This document shows positions 7,385 through 14,843 of a DNA stretch of 35,524 bases, piece by piece. The translations under genes were made by a program, and so were the position numbers. Within the stretch, counting starts at the first letter, position 1. Every line of letters begins with the position of its first letter. Source of the DNA: Microbacterium sp. (GTDB lineage Bacteria > Actinomycetota > Actinomycetes > Actinomycetales > Microbacteriaceae); the NCBI GenBank assembly GCA_017744855.1, contig JAGIAK010000018.1:1-35524 (forward strand), given 5' to 3'. The notes beneath the pieces are model-generated. The model did no database searches, was not told where the DNA came from, and saw only the letters and a list, made by a program, of their open reading frames with translations.

Positions 7385-8176
7385 ATGGCCTCCTACACGC
7401 ACGGGCACCACGAGTCCGTCCTCCGCTCGCACAGCATCCGCACCATCGCGAACTCCGCCGAGTATCTGCGCCCCCACCTCACCGCGCAGACGAGGCTCCT
7501 CGACGTCGGCGCAGGACCCGGCTCGATCACCGTGGACTTCGCGAGCATCGTCGAGCAGGTGACCGCGACAGAGATCGACGAGAGCGCACTGTCGCTGTCT
7601 CGTGATCTCGCGGCCTCGCGCGGCGTGACGAACATCGACTTCTCGGTCGAGGACGTGCACGCGTTGAGCTTCGCCGATGACAGCTTCGACGTGGTGCATG
7701 CGCATCAGGTGCTGCAGCACGTCGGCGACCCGGTGCAGGCGCTGCGCGAGATGCGCCGGGTGACCGTGCCGGGCGGGGTGGTCGCCGCCCGCGACGCCGA
7801 CTACGCGGCGTTCCACTGGTTCCCCCTGCTCACCGAGCTCGACCGGTGGCTCGACCTGTACCGCAGGGCGGCCCGCGCCAACGGGGGAGAGCCGGATGCC
7901 GGCCGACGGCTGCTGTCGTGGGCGCGCGCCGCCGGGTTCACCGACGTGACGGCGACGGCATCCACGTGGTGCTACGCCACCCCGGAGGACCGTGCGTGGT
8001 GGGGCGGAATGTGGGCCGATCGCATCCTGGAATCCGCGCTGACCCGACAGCTCCTCGACAGCGGCATGGCGACCCAGGCGGATCTGCAGGGGATCAGCGA
8101 CGCCTGGCGGCGCTGGGCCGACGACGGCGACGGCTGGTTCCTCGTGCCGCACGGCGAGATCATCGCCCGCGCCTGA
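7385..8176 (+). CDS. Class I SAM-dependent methyltransferase (Methyltransferase_11/UbiE-like)
   Basis: A 263-residue methyltransferase with the SAM-binding motif I LLDVGAGPGSITVDFA, acidic strand-2 end TATEIDESALSLSRDLA, motif II region FADDSFDVVHAHQVLQHV and post-motif LREMRRVTVPGGVVAARDADY. These are typical of Methyltransferase_11 and UbiE-type enzymes acting on small molecules. Its position just after menB-menE raises the possibility of a quinone substrate, but the C-terminal half (YRRAARANGGEPDAGRRLL) is more like general methyltransferases than MenG. ATG 7385 is preferred to a GTG five codons upstream, which would overlap the promoter-like hexamer. Confidence 0.8.
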   Translation: MASYTHGHHESVLRSHSIRTIANSAEYLRPHLTAQTRLLDVGAGPGSITVDFASIVEQVTATEIDESALSLSRDLAASRGVTNIDFSVEDVHALSFADDSFDVVHAHQVLQHVGDPVQALREMRRVTVPGGVVAARDADYAAFHWFPLLTELDRWLDLYRRAARANGGEPDAGRRLLSWARAAGFTDVTATASTWCYATPEDRAWWGGMWADRILESALTRQLLDSGMATQADLQGISDAWRRWADDGDGWFLVPHGEIIARA

Positions 8177-8188
8177 GCCGCGCCTGAG
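8167..8188. repeat. 11-bp tandem duplication over a stop codon
   Basis: CCGCGCCTGAG occurs twice in succession (8167-8177 and 8178-8188). The first copy contains the stop codon of the methyltransferase gene. It is probably a simple slippage duplication. Confidence 0.8.
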
Positions 8189-8237
8189 CCGGTTCGGATA
8201 CATCCCCAGGCGGATGCGGCCGGACGGCGCGCCCGCG

Positions 8238-8243
8238 TAGCGT
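8238..8243 (+). promoter_or_regulatory. -10 hexamer of a leaderless start (histidine kinase)
   Basis: TAGCGT, then GGGAGG, then GTG at 8250. The GGGAGG is too close to the start to act well as a ribosome site, which favours a leaderless reading. Confidence 0.5.
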
Positions 8244-8249
8244 GGGAGG

Positions 8250-9440
8250 GTGTTCCGTCCCGTCTCCCGTACCTGGCTCGTCGTCGACATCATCGGCGCC
8301 GTGTTCGGGTTCCTCGTCACCACGCCGCTGACCTTCATCGCCGGGGCGTCCTGGCTGAGCGCATGGATCGACCCCGCGCCGGCGGCCGTGACGATGTACG
8401 TCATCGTGGGCCTGATCCTCTGGGGGGCGGCAGCGATCAGCCGCCTCTCACCCACCCTCGCGATCGGGATCGCCTGGTTCGGGGCCGTCGTGCAGATGGC
8501 TGCCGGACTTCCGCCGAGCGCCTACGACCTCGGCATCCTCGTCGTCCTTTTCGCCTGCGGCGCCTGGGGCAGCCGTCGCATCCTCTGGATCGGCGGCATC
8601 TCCGCGCTGGGCGGCGGCATCCTCGGCGGCCTGTACTTCGCGGTGATCTGGTCGGGCGAGCTGCTCACGGATGCCGCGAGCGCCATGCGCGCCGCGCTGA
8701 TCGCCTCGCTGATGGCCGCCGTGTTCGTGCTCGCGATGGTGATGGCGTGGGGCACCGGCCTGCTCTGGCGCGTCGTGCTCAGCGGCAGGGCCACGCAGGT
8801 CGCACGCACGCAGGCGGAGACTCTCGCCGCGGAGGAGCAGGAGCGCGTGCGGATCGCCCGTGACATGCACGACATCGTCGCGCACTCCCTCGCCGTCGTG
8901 ATCGCCCAGGCCGACGGTGCGCGGTACGCCGCCGCGGCGAAGCCCGAGATGGCCACCGAGGCGCTGGGCACGATCGCCCAGACCGCGCGCGGGGCGCTGT
9001 CGGACGTGCGGCTGCTGCTGACCCAGCTGCGGCACCGGCAGGGCGACGGCCCGCAGCCCACCCTCGCCGACCTCGAGACGCTGTTCGCGCAGGTGCGGCA
9101 GGCGGGCGTGGAGCCGCGTATCACCGTCGACCCGATGCCGCCGGGGGAGCCGCCGGGGGCGATCCAGCTCGCGGTCTACCGCATCCTCCAGGAGGCGCTC
9201 ACCAACGCGTTGCGGCACGGGGAGGGCGTCGTCGACGTGCACCTGGCGTGGCTGCCGGATCGGGTGGAGGTGACGGTGGCGAACACGGTGTCTGCGGCGT
9301 CGGCTCCCCATCAGGGCGGACACGGTCTGATCGGCATGCGCGAGCGCGCCCAGCTCGTCGGAGGTAACCTTCTAGCGGGGCGGGAGGGCGAACGGTTCGT
9401 CGTGCGTGCGACGCTCCCGATCGTAGGAGCACAGGCATGA
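8250..9440 (+). CDS. Two-component sensor histidine kinase, DesK/NarX type
   Basis: A 396-residue membrane kinase. Residues 1-175 hold several hydrophobic helices with very short loops and no large outer domain, so the signal is probably sensed in or at the membrane. The HisKA_3 dimerisation domain carries ERVRIARDMHDIVAHSL with phospho-accepting His207. The HATPase domain follows with the N box ALTNALRHGEG and the G box GGHGLIGMRERAQLVGG. It phosphorylates the response regulator whose ATG overlaps its stop. Kinases of this type in Actinobacteria are often encoded next to ABC exporters; the nearest exporter here is the pair at 26411-28629, on the far side of the catabolic cluster. Confidence 0.92.
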   Translation: MFRPVSRTWLVVDIIGAVFGFLVTTPLTFIAGASWLSAWIDPAPAAVTMYVIVGLILWGAAAISRLSPTLAIGIAWFGAVVQMAAGLPPSAYDLGILVVLFACGAWGSRRILWIGGISALGGGILGGLYFAVIWSGELLTDAASAMRAALIASLMAAVFVLAMVMAWGTGLLWRVVLSGRATQVARTQAETLAAEEQERVRIARDMHDIVAHSLAVVIAQADGARYAAAAKPEMATEALGTIAQTARGALSDVRLLLTQLRHRQGDGPQPTLADLETLFAQVRQAGVEPRITVDPMPPGEPPGAIQLAVYRILQEALTNALRHGEGVVDVHLAWLPDRVEVTVANTVSAASAPHQGGHGLIGMRERAQLVGGNLLAGREGERFVVRATLPIVGAQA

Positions 9441-10072
9441 TCAGGGTCGTACTCGTCGATGACCAGGCGCTGTTCCGCGCCGGCATCCGGATGCTCGTCG
9501 CGTCCCAGCCCGACCTCGACGTCGTCGGCGAGGCCGGCGACGGCCAGGAGGCGATCGAGCTGGTGCGCGCCACCAGGCCCGACGTCGTGCTCATGGACAT
9601 CAGGATGCCGGTGATGGACGGCCTCACCGCCACCGCCGAGATCCTGGCCCAGCCCGACGCACCCCGCATCGTGATGCTGACGACCTTCGACCTCGACGAG
9701 GCCGCCGCCCGCGCGATCCGGCAGGGGGCGAGCGGCTTCCTGCTGAAAGACGCCGACCCCGAGTTCCTGCTCGCCGCGATCCGCACCGTGCACGCAGGGT
9801 CCAGCGTCATCGCCGCCTCCGCCACCCGCGACCTGTTCGCCCACTTCGCCGAGGCTCCCAAGCCCGTGCCCGCGCAGTACGCCGACCTCACCGACCGCGA
9901 GCGGGAGATCTTCGCGCTCGCCGCCCGCGGCCTGTCGAACTCCGAGATCGCCGCCCGCGAGTACCTCAGCGAGGCGACCGTGAAGACGCACATCAGCCGC
10001 ATCCTCACCAAGCTCCAGCTGCGCGACCGCGTGCAGCTCGTCGTCTTCGCGTTCGAGCACGGCCTCGCCTGA
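9437..10072 (+). CDS. Response regulator, NarL/LuxR type
   Basis: A 211-residue transcription factor. The receiver domain has the acidic pair Asp8-Asp9, phospho-acceptor Asp54 in VVLMDIRMPVMDG, a conserved threonine in MLTTFD and the lysine in FLLKDA. The C-terminal LuxR HTH reads LTDREREIFALAARGLSNSEI, followed by LSEATVKTHISRILTKL. It overlaps the kinase gene by four bases (ATGA) and is its cognate partner. Its target promoter is not evident here. The stop is followed within six bases by the first copy of the 69-bp palindrome. Confidence 0.94.
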   Translation: MIRVVLVDDQALFRAGIRMLVASQPDLDVVGEAGDGQEAIELVRATRPDVVLMDIRMPVMDGLTATAEILAQPDAPRIVMLTTFDLDEAAARAIRQGASGFLLKDADPEFLLAAIRTVHAGSSVIAASATRDLFAHFAEAPKPVPAQYADLTDREREIFALAARGLSNSEIAAREYLSEATVKTHISRILTKLQLRDRVQLVVFAFEHGLA

Positions 10073-10077
10073 CGCCC

Positions 10078-10146
10078 CCGGTTTCGAGTCGCGTGAATGG
10101 TCCGGGATCGGCCGGTTTCTAGACCATTCACGCGACTCGAACGTCA
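10078..10146. repeat. 69-bp palindromic element, copy 1
   Basis: The arms TTCGAGTCGCGTGAATGGTC (10083-10102) and its exact reverse complement (10122-10141) flank a 19-base loop containing CGGCCG. It lies between two convergent genes: the response regulator ends at 10072, and the final TCA of the element is the stop codon of the minus-strand sialidase gene. Of 69 bases, 64 match copy 2 at 26271. It may act as a bidirectional terminator and may also be a dispersed REP/MITE-like repeat. No T-tract follows on either strand. Confidence 0.9.
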
Positions 10147-11727
10147 GGGCTGGGAGTGTCCGAATCCGTAGGGAGCGAATCCGTACAGAGCGACCTCGTT
10201 GAGGGTGGCCCAGCCAGCGGATGCGGTGATGTCGACCCGCACATATCGCACCGAGACGGTGCCGCCGAGGAGTTTCGCATCGAGGTGCGTCGTGTTCGCC
10301 GTGGAATAGGTCTGCACCGCGGTCCACGTGATGCCGTCGGTCGAGGTGTAGACCACAGCGGACTCGGGGTACAGGTTGCCGTCCACGGGGTTCTGCGGCT
10401 TGAGCGAGATGCCGATCTTGCCGATCTGCCTGACCGACTTCAGATCGATCGTGTAGGTCGCAGGAGCCGGGCCCGCCTTCGCCGCCGTGTTGAAGTAGGC
10501 GGTGCTGCCGTCGATGGCGCCGGTCGGGCGCATCTCGGGATGAGCGGGGTCGGTCGCGGTCATGTCCGTGCTGATCGACACGGATCCGGCGTTGTACTCG
10601 GCGAGGAGATCGAGCTTGGGGGTGTACGCGCCTTCGATGTCCTGCACCTCGTAGCGCTGGATGAACAGCCCTGACACTGTGGAGTCGTAGACGGCGCTCA
10701 CGAGCGAGGAGCCGAGGAGCACGGTGCCGGAGTACCCGGCGTCCCAGTTGTCGCGGAACGGCTGGTACAGCGTCTCGGCCTGGGTCTCGCCCCAGTACCG
10801 GTCGAGGTAGCGCATCTTCACCATGACGGGGCGGCTGGAACCGGCCGGCTGGCTCCACAGGTTCACGACCTTGTTCGTGCCGGGGATGCGGAAGAGCTCC
10901 GGTGCGTGCATGGGCACTCCGAGGTCCTGCGTCGCGGTCCACGTCGTCATGTACGCGCCGCTGTAGGAGTCGAACTGGAAGCCGTTGCCCTTGGTGCGCG
11001 CGAGGATGCGCAGGTGGCCGTCCTCGAGCTCAGCGATCGCCGGCTCCGTCCAGTCGACGGTGCCGGATCCTGATGCGACGGTCTTCTGGTTGCCGCTCCA
11101 TGAGGCGCCCTTGTCGGTGGAACGGACGATCACGACCGAGGAGTTGGGATCGGATCCCTGCGTGCCGTACAGCGGGATCAGCAGATCTCCGGAGCCACGG
11201 ACCTCGATGATCTTGGCCGACGTCGCCGCGTGCGGGATCGTCGAGGTGACGGCCACGGGAGCGGCCCAGCTCGCGCCGCCGTTGTCGCTGGTGCGCGTCT
11301 CGGTGCGGATGACGGCCTTGTTCACCGCGTCGTATGTGAAGTACGACAGGATAAGGCGGCCGGTGGAGAGCCGGGTGAGCGAGGGATCGCGCAGATCCGC
11401 GCTGCTCGAGGCGATGATCGTCTCGCCCGACCAGGTGGCGCCGCCGTCTGTGCTCTTCTTCATGCGGATGTCGCCGACGCTGCCCACGTGCGAGGACGCC
11501 CATCGGTAGACGAGGATCAGTTCGCCCTGCGTGCCGACCTCGAGGTCGGGGAAGTACGCGCGGCACTGCACACCGGGCTGCCCGTCGCAGTCCCGTGCCA
11601 CGACGGCGTTGTTGCCGGCGTTCGCCCACGTCGTGTGATCGAGATCGGCTACGGCGGGCGCTGAGGCGCCCAGGGAGAGCAGGGCGAGCGCGCCCAACCC
11701 GGCGATCAACGGCAAGATCTTCCTCAT
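10144..11727 (-). CDS. Secreted sialidase-like BNR protein with C-terminal discoidin domain
   Basis: A 527-residue protein with an export signal (MRKILPLIAGLGALALLSLG, cleavage near residue 27). The six-bladed propeller is marked by Asp boxes STDGGATW (92-99), TSDNGGASW (about 146-154) and STDKGASW (203-210), and by TEPAIAELEDGHLRILAR (227-244), which matches the Glu/Arg active-site strand of sialidases. The N-terminal FRIP motif is degenerate (CRAYFPDLEV). The last 140 residues form a carbohydrate-binding F5/8-type C domain (VYTSTDGITW, VRYVRVDITASAGWATLNEVALYGF region). It probably trims or binds extracellular glycans; whether the target is sialic acid is open. GAGGAG lies seven bases before the ATG. 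It is divergent from the IclR gene and shares its operator region. Confidence 0.85.
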   Translation of the reverse strand: MRKILPLIAGLGALALLSLGASAPAVADLDHTTWANAGNNAVVARDCDGQPGVQCRAYFPDLEVGTQGELILVYRWASSHVGSVGDIRMKKSTDGGATWSGETIIASSSADLRDPSLTRLSTGRLILSYFTYDAVNKAVIRTETRTSDNGGASWAAPVAVTSTIPHAATSAKIIEVRGSGDLLIPLYGTQGSDPNSSVVIVRSTDKGASWSGNQKTVASGSGTVDWTEPAIAELEDGHLRILARTKGNGFQFDSYSGAYMTTWTATQDLGVPMHAPELFRIPGTNKVVNLWSQPAGSSRPVMVKMRYLDRYWGETQAETLYQPFRDNWDAGYSGTVLLGSSLVSAVYDSTVSGLFIQRYEVQDIEGAYTPKLDLLAEYNAGSVSISTDMTATDPAHPEMRPTGAIDGSTAYFNTAAKAGPAPATYTIDLKSVRQIGKIGISLKPQNPVDGNLYPESAVVYTSTDGITWTAVQTYSTANTTHLDAKLLGGTVSVRYVRVDITASAGWATLNEVALYGFAPYGFGHSQP

Positions 11728-11796
11728 TCGGATGCTCCTCGGTCACGCGCCGGGCCGTGTGCCCGCCGACGGTGAGGTCACCAAATCAGCGTTCTC

Positions 11797-11881
11797 CGTT
11801 CCATGTCAACGAAGAACTCGTGCTTGACATGGAACGACGGTCCACGTCAGGCTCATCGGCATGGAACAGAATTCCACGTCA
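11797..11881. promoter_or_regulatory. Divergent IclR operator/promoter region with four TTCCAYGTCA-type motifs
   Basis: A perfect inverted repeat has arms CGTTCCATGTCAA (11797-11809) and TTGACATGGAACG (11824-11836) around 14 bases. Each arm contains a TTGACA: on the plus strand at 11824-11829 it fits the -35 of iclR, and on the minus strand at 11809-11804 it can be the -35 of the sialidase gene. Further motif copies lie at 11840-11849 (GTCCACGTCA) and 11872-11881 (TTCCACGTCA). TGGAA-N5-TTCCA at 11862-11876 overlaps the iclR start codon. The symmetric overlap with both -35 boxes implies joint control of both directions by the adjacent IclR protein. Confidence 0.7.
11848..11853 (+). promoter_or_regulatory. 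-10 hexamer of the iclR operon, leaderless type
   Basis: CAGGCT lies 18 bases after TTGACA (11824-11829) and seven bases before ATG 11861, so the transcript probably begins at or next to the start codon. Confidence 0.5.
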
Positions 11882-12667
11882 TATCACTCGCAGGGCCTGT
11901 CCCGTGGTCTTGCGGCACTGCGGGTGCTCGGCGGCGAGGCGCAGCCGATGCCGCTGGCTGCGCTGTCCCGCGCCCTCGACCTCCCGAAGCCGACATTGCT
12001 CCGGCTCTTGAGCGTCATGGAACGCGAAGGGTTCATCACGAGGGTCGGACTCCCACCGACGTACACGCTGGGTCCCAGTGTGTACGCGCTGACGGAGTCG
12101 CTGGCCCCGGTCGAGCTGTCGGAGATCACCGCGCCGACGATGAAGGCCCTCGCCGACGAGCTGGGCTTCACCTCGAACCTCGGCGTGCTGCAGGGGCGGT
12201 CGGTGCTGCACCTCGGCGTCGAGGAGCCTGCCCGCGCACTGAGGATCGCCGCCGGCGGGTTCCTCGATCACACCTACTGCACCGGGCTCGGCAAGATGCT
12301 GTTGTCGGTGCTGGAACCGGGGCAGGTGGACGAGCACGTCCCCGACCGCGAGCCGTACGAGAGCTTCACCGATTTCACGATCACGACCAGGGCCGAACTG
12401 GATGCCGAGCTCGAGAGGGTGCGTGAGCGAGGGTTCAGCATCGACGATCAGGAGCGCAATCGCGGCGTGCGCTGCATGGCGGTGCTCGTCCCGTCTGCGC
12501 ACGAGCTCGCCGTGTCGCTGAGCGTCTCGGGCCCCGCGGGAGAGCTCACCGCCGACGATGAGGATCACGTGCGCAACGCGCTCATGGCTGCGGCGGCTGA
12601 GGTCGCCGCCATCCCCCGTCTGAACGCCGCACTGCAGAACGTCCGCACCCGGCTGGCGATCGCATGA
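11861..12667 (+). CDS. IclR-family transcriptional regulator
   Basis: A 268-residue regulator. The N-terminal winged helix reads GLAALRVLGGEAQPMPLAALSR, then LDLPKPTLLRLLSVMEREGFI, typical of IclR HTH domains. The C-terminal effector domain begins near residue 85 and contains LADELGFTSNLGVLQGRSVLHLG, the DHTYCTGLGKMLLS segment of the ligand pocket, and the RGFSIDDQERNRGVRCMAVLV strand. It sits at the head of the catabolic operon and is divergent from the sialidase gene, so it most likely senses an intermediate of the pathway and controls both directions. Its stop overlaps the next ATG by four bases. Confidence 0.93.
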   Translation: MEQNSTSYHSQGLSRGLAALRVLGGEAQPMPLAALSRALDLPKPTLLRLLSVMEREGFITRVGLPPTYTLGPSVYALTESLAPVELSEITAPTMKALADELGFTSNLGVLQGRSVLHLGVEEPARALRIAAGGFLDHTYCTGLGKMLLSVLEPGQVDEHVPDREPYESFTDFTITTRAELDAELERVRERGFSIDDQERNRGVRCMAVLVPSAHELAVSLSVSGPAGELTADDEDHVRNALMAAAAEVAAIPRLNAALQNVRTRLAIA

Positions 12668-13506
12668 TCGTCGACATCCACACCCACTGCCACCTTCCGG
12701 AGCACTGGGGCACCGAGCACGAGGAGCATTGGGAAGGCGCGTACGGCGAGCCCTATCCGGTCGTCACGCCCGAGTCGTTCGACACCGCGATGGCCGGCGT
12801 CGACGTCGCTGTCACGTTCGGCATGGCCGCCAGCCGCGCCGGCGTGCGGACGCCGAATGCGTTCGTCGCCGACTTCATCTCGAGGGTGCGGACCCCGACC
12901 ATCGGTTTCGCCGCGATCGACCCGTCCGATGCGGACTGGCGCGAGCAGCTCGACGAGGCGATCGAGTTGGGCCTGCAGGGGGTCAAGCTCTATCCGGTGC
13001 TCGCCCTGTTCGACCCGCTGAGCGCGGAGTTCGATGAGTTCTACACGCGGATGACCGCGAACGGTCTGGTCGTGCTCTGGCACATGGGGGCCACTCCGAG
13101 CCCGGTCGGGAGCCTGGCCGTGAGCCAGCCGCTCGTCGTAGACGAGGTCGCGCGCCGTCACCCGGACCTCGTCCAGGTGATGGCGCACATGGGGCACCCG
13201 TGGCAGCGCGACACCAACGTGGTGCTGCGCAAGAACAGACGCGTCTTCGCCGACGTGTCCGGCGTGCCCTCCCGTCCCATGGACGCATTCTTCGCGCTGG
13301 TCAACGCCCAGGAATGGGGGACCGTCGACAAGCTGCTGTTCGGCAGCGACTACCCGCTGTGGACGCCGGACGACGCCATCGCCAGGCTGCGGTCCATCGC
13401 GGCGATGAGAGCGGGCGACCTGCCGTTCGTGAACGAGGACATCATCGATTCGATCCTGCACCGCGACACTCTCGCGCTGCTCGGACTGACGGCCACGCGC
13501 CGGTGA
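12664..13506 (+). CDS. Amidohydrolase family 2 (TIM-barrel metal hydrolase or decarboxylase)
   Basis: A 280-residue protein of the Amidohydrolase_2 family, which includes ACMSD-type decarboxylases and sugar lactonases. The metal-binding residues are visible: DIHTHCH (His6, His8), VLWHMG (His140), MAHMGHPW (His175/His178) and FGSDYPLW (Asp229). A GVKLYP segment (106-111) provides the strand-4 lysine region. The substrate is unknown. With Gfo/Idh/MocA and FAH enzymes nearby, a lactonase role in a sugar-acid-like route is possible; decarboxylation is the alternative. Translation is coupled to iclR by an ATGA overlap. Confidence 0.85.
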   Translation: MIVDIHTHCHLPEHWGTEHEEHWEGAYGEPYPVVTPESFDTAMAGVDVAVTFGMAASRAGVRTPNAFVADFISRVRTPTIGFAAIDPSDADWREQLDEAIELGLQGVKLYPVLALFDPLSAEFDEFYTRMTANGLVVLWHMGATPSPVGSLAVSQPLVVDEVARRHPDLVQVMAHMGHPWQRDTNVVLRKNRRVFADVSGVPSRPMDAFFALVNAQEWGTVDKLLFGSDYPLWTPDDAIARLRSIAAMRAGDLPFVNEDIIDSILHRDTLALLGLTATRR

Positions 13507-13514
13507 GGGGAACC

Positions 13515-14843
13515 ATGAAGACGATGACTGGGGCGCGTGAGCTCGCAGCCCGCGCCGAGCGGGTCATCCCGGGCGGGGTCAACTCCGCCACACGGGCGAT
13601 CGGGGAGCCGTGGGCGTTCGCCTCGGCGCGCGGCGCCACGGTGACGGATGCCGGAGGGCGCACGTACACCGACTACCACGCGGCCTTCGGGGCGATCCTG
13701 CTCGGTCACGGAGACGAGCGGGTGGTCTCCGCCGTCGAGGACGCCTCGAGGCGGCTCGGGCTGGTCGGGCTGGGGATCACGGAGCTGGAGCTCCAACTCG
13801 CCGAGTCGATCGTCGACGCGATCCCGTCGGCGGAGATGACGATCACCACGATGAGCGGCTCGGAGTCGGTGCTGCAGGCGGTCCGTCTCGCGCGCGGTCA
13901 CACGGGGCGTCCCTACATCGTCAAGTTCCAGGGGTGCTTCCACGGCTCGTTCGACGCCGTGGCGCGCAACGTGATCTCGCCGCCGTCTCGGGCCTACGGC
14001 TGGGATCCGAATTCGGCCGGCATCCTCGACGACGCCCTGAACCACACGTTGATCGCCGAGTTCAACGACCTCGAGTCGGTGCGGCAGCTGTTCGCGGAGC
14101 GGGGCGACCAGATCGCCGCCGTCATCCTCGAACCGGTCCCGCACAACGTGGGCGCGCTGCTTCCCGAGCAGTCGTTCCTGGAGGGGGTGCGAGAGATCAC
14201 CCGCGCCCACGGCTCGCTGCTCATCTTCGACGAGGTCATCACGGGGTTCCGTCACGCGCTGGGCGGCTACCAGGAGCTGTGCGGTGTCACGCCCGACCTC
14301 ACCACGTTCGGAAAGGCGATGGGGAACGGCTTCGCCGTCGCGGGAATGGCGGGATCGCGCGAGGTGATGCACAGCTTCACACCGGCCGGCGGACCGGTGA
14401 TGCTCGCCGGCACCTTCAACGGCAACGCGGGGTCGATGGCAGCCGCCATCGCGACGATCCAGGTGCTCTCCGATCCGCAGGTCGGCTTCTACACGCACGT
14501 ACGGTCGCTGGGCGACCGGATGCGCGACGGGCTCCGCCGCATCACCGCCGACCTCGGCATCCCGGCCGTGGTCACAGGGCTGGGCTCGGTGTTCGTGACC
14601 TATTTCCTCGACGGGGAGGTGCGAGGCTACCGAGACCTGATGCGCAACGACGATCACGCGTATGCGACGTTCCATCGCCGGATGACGGACGCCGGGTTCC
14701 TGATGTATCCGATGGCGCTCAAGCGCAATCACATCTCCCTGGCGCACACCGCTGAGGACATCGACCGGACCCTGGAGGCGGCCGAGCGGGTGTTGGCCGG
14801 AATGCTGCGCGACGGCGAGTTCGGACGAGGGGATCGCGGCTAG
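13515..14843 (+). CDS. Class III PLP aminotransferase, glutamate-1-semialdehyde aminomutase type
   Basis: A 442-residue fold-type I PLP enzyme. Diagnostic segments are RVIPGGVNSATRAIGEPWAF (16-35), the phosphate loop MSGSESVLQAVRLAR (113-127), FQGCFHGSFDA (138-148), the cofactor-binding FDEVITGFRHALGG (238-251) and Schiff-base Lys267 in TTFGKAMGNGF. The family contains HemL and beta- or amino-sugar aminotransferases. Its place in a catabolic operon, rather than with heme genes, argues against HemL. It probably transaminates or isomerises an amino acid intermediate. ATG 13515 was chosen because it follows GAGGGG and matches the family N-terminus; the open frame extends further upstream only as a shadow of the amidohydrolase gene. 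Confidence 0.85.
   Translation: MKTMTGARELAARAERVIPGGVNSATRAIGEPWAFASARGATVTDAGGRTYTDYHAAFGAILLGHGDERVVSAVEDASRRLGLVGLGITELELQLAESIVDAIPSAEMTITTMSGSESVLQAVRLARGHTGRPYIVKFQGCFHGSFDAVARNVISPPSRAYGWDPNSAGILDDALNHTLIAEFNDLESVRQLFAERGDQIAAVILEPVPHNVGALLPEQSFLEGVREITRAHGSLLIFDEVITGFRHALGGYQELCGVTPDLTTFGKAMGNGFAVAGMAGSREVMHSFTPAGGPVMLAGTFNGNAGSMAAAIATIQVLSDPQVGFYTHVRSLGDRMRDGLRRITADLGIPAVVTGLGSVFVTYFLDGEVRGYRDLMRNDDHAYATFHRRMTDAGFLMYPMALKRNHISLAHTAEDIDRTLEAAERVLAGMLRDGEFGRGDRG

Noticed and set aside
7385..8176. MenG/UbiE quinone methyltransferase
   Set aside because: Position beside menB-menE is suggestive, but motifs beyond the SAM site are not clearly those of MenG.
9311..10942. Minus-strand frame that runs through the palindrome copy 1
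   Set aside because: Shadow of the regulator and sialidase genes; it shows only that the palindrome happens to lack stops in that frame.
12664..13506. Dihydroorotase or hydantoinase for the amidohydrolase
   Set aside because: Lacks the carboxylated-lysine cyclic amidohydrolase layout; the HxH start and FGSD end match Amidohydrolase_2.
13515..14843. HemL (heme synthesis) for the aminotransferase
   Set aside because: No heme genes nearby and embedded in a catabolic operon; kept as a family-level call only.
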